Below are positions 12,501-23,282 of a stretch of 64,000 bases of DNA, one piece after another. The stretch's first letter is position 1. Each line of letters opens with the position of its first letter. Made by a program: the position numbers and the translations under genes. The stretch covers positions 27,523,772 through 27,587,771 of the forward strand of contig NW_026622874.1 of assembly GCF_023065955.2 (NCBI RefSeq), read 5' to 3'. This DNA is from Ursus arctos (Eukaryota > Chordata > Mammalia > Carnivora > Ursidae). The notes under the pieces were generated by a model that was not told where the DNA came from, ran no database searches, and was given only the letters and a program-made list of their open reading frames with translations.

Positions 12501-13464
12501 GAATCTAAGGCATTGTTACAGTGAAGGATTATTCGAATCTTCTGATTCCTTAACATCTAGAGAGATTGATGACGATTTCAGTTGTGGAGAGTTCAAGTCT
12601 CCAGAGCGTTTGATAGACATGTGGTGTATTTTTATTATTTCTTGCAGAGTATAACCTAGCAACAACGAAGAGTTTCTTTCAGCCAGTCTGTAATTAACTG
12701 GCTCTTAAGGAAGGCTACGTCACGTGCAGCTGTCATGATGTCTTGCTCCAATGTAAACGTACAGGGAAGACCTACTCTCTGCTCGAGGTTGAGGGGAAAT
12801 GCAAAGATGAACAAAACAAGCTTTTAAAATAGCCAAGGGAACAAAGTAGATATTCATAATTAAACGAATTGCCTGATCAGCACCATGTTAGTTACAAAAT
12901 GCAGTGGGAACAAAGAGGATGGAATGAAATATTCTAATTCAGTGGCTGGGGGAAAGCTTTATATTGCGCAATACCTAGAGTTTAGGTGATTATTGGTTTT
13001 TGTTTTGCTGCTGAGTTCAGTACTGTTTTATGCCAACTATTTGGGTGGCTAGCTTCCAAAGAAGCATTCTTTTTGCCCTCTGGGTTTCTCTGAGTCGTAA
13101 ATGATTGTAATGCTTTTTGCACAGTTCCCAAGTCTAGGGTCATCTACTGGGTCTGTGAATTACTGAGCAAAGAGGGGCGGTTCCTGCCCTCAAGGTGCTT
13201 ACGGGCTCAGTGGAGATGGGTGAGCCTGTCATCATCAGAAACATATAGAATCTGTGATATTGAAGAGCTGTGATTGGTGAGAGGGTGAACATGGATCTTA
13301 CTGGCCAGATTCAAGGTGGGGTGGGCTGGGCAGTTGTCTCCCAGGAGGGTCCATACTGTGGAAATAAAGGTCATCCAACAGGATCTCAGGGGATCTCCTG
13401 TATTTCTGACGTCTGGGCAGAAATAGCAGCTCTTTTGCTATTTCTGATGAATTTCCCATCTAGC

Positions 13465-13490
13465 TTGTGTGTGTGTGTGTGTGTGTGTGT
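13465..13490 (+). repeat. (TG)13 microsatellite
   Basis: Uninterrupted TG dinucleotides. Confidence 0.95.
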
Positions 13491-14925
13491 CTCTGTCAGT
13501 GTTTTTAAATGTACTTTAATGTGGGTCATTCTTTCAGAACTCGGACATATTTAAGCTGTGACCATGAGAAAATGTGCATGAAGTGACTGAGAGAGCGCAG
13601 GGTGAATGGGTACCTGCAGAGTTTAAGCACCAAACCTAAAAGCCCAGTGATTTAACGTACTTAAAATTTAGATTGGTCAATAAGTAAAAACGGTAGCCAG
13701 AGTGGCTACAATTAGGCTTGGCTAGCTCTTAGGGACAAAACCTGGGTGGGGTCATGGGTTTTGATGACAGAGATGCTGGAAGGAGGGATGTAGAAGGCGA
13801 CATTCGCTCAGTACTGAGGTGTCAGAGTCCAGAGTGGACTACAGTAGACAGCAATAAAGACGGGCAGGATTTTCAGCTCATCACCCTGAACAGAAAAAAA
13901 AAATCACAATCAATGACAGGTCATTCCCTTCCAACGCTTACCTTCGGCTGAAGGGTCCCCACAGCTGGAAGGTGTTCCCTTGGCCTGGCTTGTCACTTGC
14001 CTTTTTGGCCAATATAGAATCTGGTTGTTTCTTGAGTCTACCAGGTATTTGAGAATTGGGTCAACTGGCACATTCCATTTCTAAGAGCAGAGGATGGTCT
14101 CAGTTTTGCACTGACCTGCTATGATGGTAGGAAGCTGGGTCGAAGAAGATAGAATGCTAGTACCCAGGGGTCTTCCCATTCATCTCCATCCATGTCGAGC
14201 TTCCTGGTCACCAGTAATGATTAGATACCCTGTGTGTCTAGCCATGTGACTTAATATAGGGTGGGAACTTCTGTTTCTGTCTTCTGTTTCTCTAGGGATA
14301 TGTAAGTAATTACTTTCATTTCATCATCCATTCATCAAGCATTTACTAAGCCCATCGTACTTCTGGTACATAATTTCAGTTGAGAGAAGACTTACCTTCT
14401 TTTCGCAGTTGTTCACGTGTAAGAATGTAGGAGCTACCTTTAATTAGGGACTACGAGGCATGGCCATCCACAGAGGTGATCCTCTCGCCTCCTATTTGTT
14501 GATTTTCATTTATTTTTCCTTCAGACTAGGCAGATAGCTCGCAAAAGGCCTACTCTACGTCTGCTAGCTCACCAAATTTTTAAGGATTCGTGCAAACTTC
14601 TTAGCCACAAACCTGGCTCTTTACCAGGAAGACAGATTTTTGGAGAGTTGACTCACCTAGCTTACAGGTGTAATTTAAGCTCCCTTTTCCCACAGTGGAG
14701 TTACAGGTAACATTATGAACATACGACTTTCGGGGCAAGCAGGTATATCGTTTGAGCTGATGGATGAGTCAAGACATATTTATTCCTAGTACCGAGGGGT
14801 AGGCTCTGTATTTTCCAGTGGCAATGCAGAGTGGATTTGGTCATGCTAATCACATGGACTCTCGTTCCTTCCTGATCTCAACTCTTTTTTGCCCACCATG
14901 AGAGTTGCTGTCGTTCTTTCTTTTT

Positions 14926-15165
14926 TTTAAATTATTTATTTAAATTCAATTTAGTTAACATATACTGTAGTGTTAGTTTCAGGGGTAGAATTTAGTGATT
15001 CATCAGTTGCATGTAACACCCAGTGCTCATTACATCATGTGCCCTCCTAATGCCCATCCCCCATTTATCTCCCCCCCCCCCACCCTGCCTTCCTCCCCTC
15101 CAGCAACCCTCAGTTTGTTCCCTAGAGTTACGAGTCTCTTACGGTTTATTTCATGCTGTTGTTGG
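14926..15165 (-). mobile_element. Carnivoran L1 3' UTR fragment, antisense
   Basis: Reads as the complement of the carnivoran L1 tail: 'aattcaatttagttaacata', 'gtttcaggggtagaatttag', 'ccagcaaccctcagtttgtt'. Confidence 0.8.
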
Positions 15166-15265
15166 TCCTTGACGTGATTCAGCCCCGAGTTCCTTCTTTG
15201 CTACTTGGTAGCTCAGAAAGCAGTTTAAATCAACAAGTAAATAAATGGGCCACACGGAAGGAATT

Positions 15266-16860
15266 TTTTTTTTTTTTTTGTAAGATTCTGTTCTTTTTAG
15301 AGCAAGTTTAGATTTACAGCAAGATTGAGGGAAAGGTACAGAGATTTCCTCTATACCCCCTGCCCTCACACATTCATCGTCTCCACCATTATCAGCATCA
15401 CTTATCAGAAGTTTTACTAAGAATGACTTACATTGACACATTGTCATCACCCAGGGTCCCTAGTTTACTTCAGGGGGTTCACTCTCCGTGTTGTACTTTC
15501 TGTGGACTTGGACAAATGTATAATGACATGTATCCATCGTTACAGCATCATGTAGAGTGTTTTTCCTGCCCAAAGGGGCTCTGTGCTTTGCCTATTCACC
15601 CTCCCTTCTGCAACCACTGATCTTTTTACCATCTTCATAGGTTTTTTCTTTTCCAGAATGTCACACGTTGTGTAGTCTTTTAGTATTGGTTTGTTCCACT
15701 TAGTAATGTGCATTTAAGTTTCCTCAATGTCTTTTCATGGCTTGATGGCTCATCTCTTTTTGGTGCCCAATAATATTCTATTGTCTGGATGTGCCGCAGT
15801 GTATGTATCCAGTCACCTGCTGAAGGACATCTGGATTGCTGTCAAGTTTGGGAAATTATGAATAAAGCTGCTGTAAACATCTATATTCAGGCTTTTGTAT
15901 GGACGAAAGTTTTCAGCTCCTTTGAGTGAATACCAAGGAGCATGATTGTTGGATCATATGGTAAGAGGATGTTTAGTTTGAGACCCCCAAACTGTCTTCC
16001 GAAGTGGCCGTACTAGGTTGCATTCCCGCAGCAGGGAATGAGAATTCCTCTCCCTCCACATCCTCACCAGCATTCGGTGGTCAGTGTTCTGGATGTTGGC
16101 CGTTCTAATAGTTGTGTAATAGTAGCTAATTGTTGTTTTAATTTGCATTTCCCTCATGACACGATGCAGAGTATCTTTTCACGTATTTATTTCACATATC
16201 TACTTAGAAGCGTCCATTAAGATCTTTGGCCCATTTTTAATTGGGTTGAGTTTTAAGAGTTCTTTGTATATTATGGATCAGTCCCTTTATCAGCTGTGTC
16301 TTTTGTAAATAGTTTCTCCCAGTCTGTGGCTGGTCGTCTCATTCTCTTGACATTGCCTTTTGCAGAACAGAGTTTTAAATTTTAACGAAGCCAATAATTT
16401 CTTTCATGGATTGTGTCTTTCGTGTTGTATCTAAAACGTCATTGCCATAGCCAAGGTCATCCAGATTTTCTATTATTTTCTAGGATTCTTATGGTTTTGC
16501 ATTTTGTGTTAAGGTCTGTCATTCATTTTGAGTTAATTTTTGTGAAGGGTATAAGGTCTGTTTCTAGATTCTTTTTGCCGGGGAGGGGGCGGTATGTGGA
16601 GTCACAGTTGCGCCAACACCATTTGATGAAGAGGTTGATTATCCTTGTTCCGTTGCATTGCCTTTGCCCCTTTGTCAAAGATCAGCTGACTCTGTTTATG
16701 AGGGTTTATATCTGGACTCTCTGTTCCATTCTGTTGATCTTCTTTCACCAATACTACACGGTCTTGTCTTGGTCTTTGTAATGTCTTGAAATCAGGTAAT
16801 GTCATTTTTCCAGATTTGCTCTCCTTCAATACGGTGTTGGCTATCCCAGGTCTTTGAAGG
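15266..16860 (-). mobile_element. Truncated L1M, 3' UTR and end of ORF2, antisense (~1.6 kb)
   Basis: Starts with a T tract, then the complement of the L1M 3' UTR ('gacaaatgtataatgacatg' at about 15512-15531). The complement of the ORF2 reverse-transcriptase tail follows ('tgaataaagctgctgtaaac', 'cctccacatcctcaccagca'). The complement-strand frame has many stops, so it is long dead and 5' truncated. Confidence 0.85.
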
Positions 16861-17049
16861 AATATTTTTTCCCTTTGCCTAAAAGCAAAAAGTTTAAGCC
16901 TTCCTGCTTAGTGTGTGATGGGTTACATTTTTGAAACTTTTAGGTGCCTCTTCCATATCATAGAAAGAACATCTCATAATCTTACTATGAGGCAATTAGT
17001 CTGTCTCCCTCCCTCCCTCCGTCTGTATGCATTCCTCTGTCAGTATTTC

Positions 17050-17480
17050 TTCTATTCAGAAATGTTTATTGAGTGTCTACTTAGTGCCAGGTGCTGACAT
17101 TAAATGATAAGACCCCAGTCTCCAGCCTGTGAGGAGGCCGTGGTGGAATGGGGGAGGTGCAGAGGACCTTGCAGGAGAGACCCGAGCGAAGTACCATGGG
17201 GGTTGAGGGGAGGCTCCATTAACTGGTTGAGGTTTGGGACGCTTTTCAAGGGGAGATAAATTTCAGCTGAGCTTCGAAGGATGAGTAGGCGATTGTCCAA
17301 ATGGAGGAGGATGGGCAAGGGCAGTCTGAGGGCAGAAGCAGGAAGGAGGCAGGAAGGAACATGGTAGGTTGGGGGAAGCAGCTTAGGTGTGTGGTGAGCC
17401 GGAAGGCAGGAAGTCAGAAAGAAAGGAGTTCTGAGTGGACCGTGAGGAGCCTCCTGGGCTCTATTAGGAGTGTGAACTTT
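17050..17480 (+). repeat. Diverged ancient repeat copy 1
   Basis: 'tttattgagtgtctacttag', 'tgccaggtgctgacatt', then 'gctgagcttcgaaggatgag' and 'ggagaggtt'-like purine-rich sequence. The same order recurs at 30135, 32420 and 42170. Family not named. Confidence 0.45.
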
Positions 17481-17507
17481 TTCCCAATTAAGGTTATTGG
17501 ATGTCTC

Positions 17508-18055
17508 ATTTTGTTGAGATAAAATTCACGTAACTCAACATTTAATATTTTAACTCTTTTAAAGTGTACTATTTAGTGATTCTTGGTATATTCACAACAT
17601 TGTGCAACCATTGGCAGGATCTCAATTCTTCCCTCTTCTCTTAGCCTCTGACAACCACTAATCTACTTTCTGTCTGTCGATTTGCCTATTCTGGACATTT
17701 CATATAGATGCAATTGTACAATATGTGACCTTTCGGTCTGTCATCTTTGACTTAGTGTAATGTTTTCGTAATTCATTCGTGTGGTAGCAAGTATCAGTAC
17801 CTCATTCCTTTTTGTGACTAAATATCCCATTGTATGGACAGACTACATTTTGTCTCTCCATTCATAAGTTGATGGGCATTTGGACTGTGTCCGCTTTTTG
17901 GCCATTATGAATAATGTTGCCATGTGTGTACACGTTTCTGTGTGAACATGTGTTCTCAGTTCTTCTGGGGATCTACCCAGGAGTGGAATTTCTGGGTCAT
18001 ATGATAACTCCATAATTAACTTTTTAAGGAACTGCCAAATTGTTTTCCAAGTCAT
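17508..18055 (-). mobile_element. L1M 3' end fragment, antisense
   Basis: 'tgttgagataaaattcacgt' and 'aagtgtactatttagtgatt' are the complement of an L1M tail. The minus-strand frame at 17843-18055 still shows the ORF2 remnant YDPEIPLLG, without an intact gene. Confidence 0.85.
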
Positions 18056-20321
18056 TGGAGATTTTTAAGATGGAGCAAAACAGACTCGGGTTCTATTTTA
18101 ACGTCATACACTCTAGGACTGTATTTTCTTTCGAGAGTAGGTATTTCTGCTTCTGTTAGGTTTTCCTAGTTCAGGGCATCACAGCCCACAGCAGTGAAAC
18201 CTATCCGGTTCTTCTAAATCCTATCGTTGTCAGAAGGGAATCTGTACCCAGTAGCAGAACGTGGCAGAAAAGAAGTGGTGTCGGGGTATTCTCTCTCTCC
18301 CTCTATGATGTATTGTAGAGAAAGAGTTTTTCTTTTTTAAAGGAACCCTTGATTAAATTATAGGCTATTATTAGGGAGTTTATTGTACTTATAAACTGTA
18401 CTTGGATTCCCTGTAATTTGTTATAATTAATGCAGGAGTTCAAGAGCAGAAAGCAAGGATCAGGTTGTGGCATGCTTTTCTCTTTTGCAACACCTTGCTA
18501 TCATTGGCCTTTTTTCACTAGTAGTTAAGGTCTGTGTGTGTTTGTGTGCATTTAAACAAACATTATCCTTTTTAGGAAAGAATTGCAATCCTTTGACTCA
18601 CTGAAACTTTAAGGAGTCTCGATAAGAAGTTAGGCGTCTGCAGCAAAACAGGGTATTGATCGATAACCACTGAAAACTGGAATTGAATTTTTGCCGAGGC
18701 AGTCTTGTCTGTGTGTGTGTGTGAGCATACGCACGTGTTGTGTTTGTATTTTCATGCATGCACATGTATTGGCTTGTGGTGTGAAAAGGCGAGGAGAAAA
18801 ACTTTCCCTTTTAAGGTTATCTTTGTTGAGTTGTAGTTTTAGCCTCCCTCCCCCTCCCCGCCCCCCGTTGGGTTATTTCAGCTTTGCACAGTTTCAGGAG
18901 TGTTGGCTTTGTAGTCTGCTTGACAATGCAGAGTTTTAATTGACTGTCAGCTTGAACGTTCATTAAGTATAAAAGCCTTCCGATAGTGCATGGGTCAGGT
19001 GGCACACACATTATTATACTCGAATAATCATCAACTGAAATCTTCTCAGGGGTTTTGAGGATAGAGGGACAGAGGGAGGGAGGCATTCAGGTTTATCTGG
19101 TTGCAGGCCTGGGTACGTCCTGTTTATCTGGTCTGGGCAGACAGAGAACAGGGTGGGCCACCCTGCCCATTATCTGGATTTACGGTGGTGAACACCCTTT
19201 GGAATGGTTGGAATGTGCTCTTTCTCTCCGGTTGGTATCTCTGTCGATCTCAGTGTTAAAATTATGTTCCTTTGCTGTTCTGTACCCCAGAGTTCTAGGA
19301 CAGCCTGTCCTCCATCCCCTCTTTCTTGTCTTTTATAGTAGAGAAACTCAAACATGTATTTCTTACTCGCCCGATATAACGTCAGCCAGAAAGCAGTGGT
19401 AGTGCTTTGGTATACCCTGCCCTGTTCTGGGGGAGCTGGGTTCCAGTACATTCTAGCAAGATTCTTCTGTTGTGGCTGATTGTGGGGGAAGTTTTCTAGT
19501 GAGGGAACCCTTTCCTTCGTAATGACAAACAACCCATCTTTCTCTTGCCCTCCCACTCGAGTCGCTGATGGAAGCCTTTGCAGACTGAGGCACGTAAGGA
19601 TGGCATTGACATGCTTCCCTCTCTGAGCCGTCACATCGGTGCCAGCCGTGCACACGGGAAGAGAGAAGCCGGGTTGACTGACCTTGACCTGTAGAGAAGG
19701 GAGAGGCAGGCAGGAGCTGCCTGATAATAACAGTGGTATGGCAGGTCGATAGTTACAGCTTACGGAATGCTTTCACTAACCTATTTTTAACCATGGGAAA
19801 GCATTTTCTTTCTCAGATCTCCTTGGGCAGTGGGGGTGAAAGGAGTAATGCATGGGTGATATGTGCCAGTCGTCCGCTCATCAGGTATTATTAAGTCAGC
19901 CAGCGACAGAATGAAGTCTGGGTCACTTCTTGATGATCGGTAACTTAGAAGTACCTCGATTCAGCTCCAGAGTCCGTAGGGACTGTGTGTGACACTGAGG
20001 ATGAGCTGCAGTTTGCTTTTTAAATAAAACCTGCATTTGGATATACGTGCATCTAAAGGCCGTTTGTAGGCATTTCTGGCTAGAGCCTCTCCTACGTGGG
20101 AGTCTACCATCAGAGACCCTGCTCGCTCGATTTCGCTTTGCCCCTCTCTGCGTCTTCTGTTGTTTATGAGTCCTTAGAATACATAGCTTGGTCTTCTTTC
20201 CCTCCGCCTACCTCCGGAGGAGGGAAGTGAAATTTCCCAGAGGCTGCTGCTGGGACAAAAAACCAGATCCGAATCACCTTGCAACTGTCCTGTCCTACGT
20301 TTTGACAGAAAAGCTCCTCCT

Positions 20322-20525
20322 GGGGCGCCTGGGTGGCACAGCGGTTAAGCGTCTGCCTTCGGCTCAGGGCGTGATCCCGGCGTTCTGGGATCGAGCCCCA
20401 CATCAGGCTCCTCCGCTAGGAGCCTTCTTTTTCCTCTCCCACTCCCCCTGCTTGTGTTCCCTCTCTCGCTGGCTGTCTCTATCTCTGTCGAATAAATAAA
20501 TAAAATCTTTAAAAAAAAAGAAAAA
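20322..20525 (+). repeat. CAN-SINE, bear-type, sense
   Basis: Near-consensus copy with a perfect 15-base duplication, agaaaagctcctcct, at 20307-20321 and 20526-20540. Low divergence and an intact tail suggest a relatively recent insertion. Confidence 0.96.
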
Positions 20526-22143
20526 AGAAAAGCTCCTCCTGCCGCTTCTGCCTCACGTGCTTGGCACGCACACTCGGATGGGGCGGAAGGCGGCTCGGTG
20601 ATCGAAGCCTTTCCTCAGAGGCAGTGGCATCCTAAACATCGCCAGGTAGTGGTGTTTTTATTTTTCATTTTGATTTTCAGACCTCAGTGGAACCGATGAC
20701 TTGCCTGCAAGGGCTGGGAATCAGCTCCCACTCTCACTGCCTGGGTGGCTGCCTGCCCTGCGGAGGGAGAGTGAGCTCTGGTCTGGCTGGCCCTGCCTCC
20801 AAGAGCAGTGTGACCTTGGGCAAGTCATTCTTCTCCCTCCACACAGTTTCCTTCTCTAAAAACAAAAGGGTAGGACTTGGATTTTTGCAGTCTTTCCCTT
20901 GTCACATAGCTTAGGGTAAATCATGCCGTGACGACATATGACCCACAGATCTCTGTGGGGTGGTCCTTCTTGGGCCCTGCAAGTGCCAGGGCGAAGGGAA
21001 ACATGGCTCGGAAGACTTCTGCACCTGGGTGGCACATGTCACCTCCACCCCCATTCCCTGGACCCCAAAGCCTAATTGCAGAGTCGATGAGGTAGGTGGG
21101 CAGGAATGACCCTCGTGGACAGAGAGGAGGCTTCATGGAGAGCAAACATTTGGAGCAGTCACAATGGCCACCCCTTCTCCTGTCTCCACCATCCTGTGAT
21201 TTATGCTGAAAACGTTGAGCCCTTGAGTAGACCATGACCAAAATCGGCTCTTAAGGCTTTTATACTTTTGTGGCTGTTCTCTGTTGGAGACACTTCAGTT
21301 GAACTGGGCTTGGAATGAATATTTCACTTGTGGGAGGGGTGGGAGAAATATTTTAAAAGCAACACGTACTCGTCCTCTGCGTTCCTCTCGCCTTATTTGT
21401 GGTTCTGTGGTAGTACAGCCCATACTTTTCAGAACACCACATGGAATTTCTCAATCTGAGAAGTAGTTAACAGACCTGCAAATAGAGCCGAGTTGCATAA
21501 GTGCTCAGATAAATTCCCCCTATATAAATGGAAAAGAGAGTTTGAAGATCTGAGCAGTGTATCTGTAAATGGCGAGAATAATGTTACAGGGTATGATTTT
21601 GAAAGAGTTCTTTGATAGGACTGTCAGAAGCACTGAATGCTCTATTGATTTGGCCTGGTACGGCATTTTTTAAAACTTCCTTTTCAGAATCTTAGGGGAA
21701 GGAGGGAACATGGAAAAGTCACTTATTTTCTTGAGATTGGATGGAAATATTCCAGACAGATGAGACATCCCAAGACTGGTTCATATTATCTGTCAGTTTC
21801 CAGTTGTAATATTTAATAGCACTGACTATCAGGAAGCTTTTCTGTTTCCCCTAGAGAAACCTGAATTTTAATCTCTGTGGATTAAAAACAAAACAAAGCA
21901 AAACAAAAAACTTTGAAAATAGGAATTTTACCTTTACTCAACAAGCATAGTTACATTCACCAGTTCATAGAGGGAGAGCAGAATCCCAACCTAAAACCAT
22001 TCTTTGGACCCCAGCAGTCAGATGGACTGTTTCCAGGTCTTTGAATATGAAAAATGTTAAAAAGTTTTCCTTGTGAGCTTGGGTTTTCAAAGAGGATCCG
22101 TTTGGAAAGTTGGCAAATACTTACTTTCCTGGCATGAGGATTG

Positions 22144-22145
<2 letters not shown>

Positions 22146-22191
<46 letters not shown>
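22146..22191 (+). repeat. (TG)23 microsatellite
   Basis: About 46 bases of uninterrupted TG. Confidence 0.95.
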
Positions 22192-22193
<2 letters not shown>

Positions 22194-23098
22194 CCCCCTC
22201 CACCCAAAGCTATGACAGGGTGGAGTATACTTCCGTGAAATTGCATGTTTCCAAAATAGGATTCACTGTTACATTTTACCGCCGTTAGAATTGAATCTCT
22301 AATCAGAAATAAGCAAAAACCAAACATTCTAGAAATAGAATTTCAGCTCATATTCTCTAATTTAGTCTTCATATAGGATAGAATTATTATACTTTACAAA
22401 AGTGCCTTTGGAGCAAAAACAGTGTCCAAAGTAGTCCAGATTTCATTCTCATTTCTGCGATCTCCCATCGTAATCTCCACAGTCTCACGTGGTAATAGCA
22501 GCATATTATTAAACTGTTCGGATTCTCTCGTAGTCTGGATGGCTTCCAAGAAAGAGCTCAGCTTTCTTCAGCTCCTCGGTTTTGTATCCCAGTACAAGCC
22601 TATGTCTAACTTAAATGATCAGGAGTCATGCTGGTGTTCTTGTTAGTGGATTAGGACACACCGTTGCCTAGAATAGCGTGGATCTGTTCTAAAACTCGCT
22701 CATGTGTGATAGAAGTATAGCTGTAGATGAAATTAGAATCAGCAGGATAAGAAAACTGTAACTATTGTTTTGCTGGATCCCGAGGATTATATTCCCAGAG
22801 GTATCAGCTGATCAAAGGCTCTAACCGTGGCAGATAATGTTAGGGTAACACCTTTTAAAATGCTTTACTCTTTGGTTCTTAAAAATTGAGCCCTTAGTAG
22901 CGCACTGGAGAGAGGGCCATGACGTCAGTGGTTCAAGAGAGAATGAGCATCGCCGCGAGGTGGAGACTGTTGTAAACCTCTCCAGGATGTCCCTCAGTAT
23001 GGAACCAACTTCCGCATACAGGAAGTGCTTAATAAGTGTGAATATCCATGTTTCTCCTGGGCTTGGAGAGCAGAAAATAAGTCAGAACTGCTGAAGAT

Positions 23099-23282
23099 GG
23101 GGCACCTGGCTGGCTCAGTTGGTTACGCAGCCAGCTCTTGATTTTGGCTCAGGTGACAATCTCAGGGTGGTGGGATCACCTGGCTCCCCCCTCAGTGGGG
23201 AGTCTGCATGTGGATTCTCTCTCTCTCCCTCTGCCCCTCCCCCTTTCTCTAAATTAAATAAATAAATCTTTAAAAAAACCAC
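23099..23282 (+). repeat. CAN-SINE, older, sense
   Basis: Head 'gggcacctggctggctcag', tail 'aaataaataaatctttaaaa'; flanks share 'aagatgg'. Confidence 0.92.

Noticed and set aside
17843..18055. Minus-strand frame containing YDPEIPLLG
   Set aside because: A remnant of L1 ORF2, not a host gene; counted within the L1M fragment.
20322..20400. tRNA-like heads of SINEs as possible tRNA genes
   Set aside because: They are derived from a tRNA but are followed by the SINE body and A-rich tail, and do not form a complete tRNA with a proper acceptor end.
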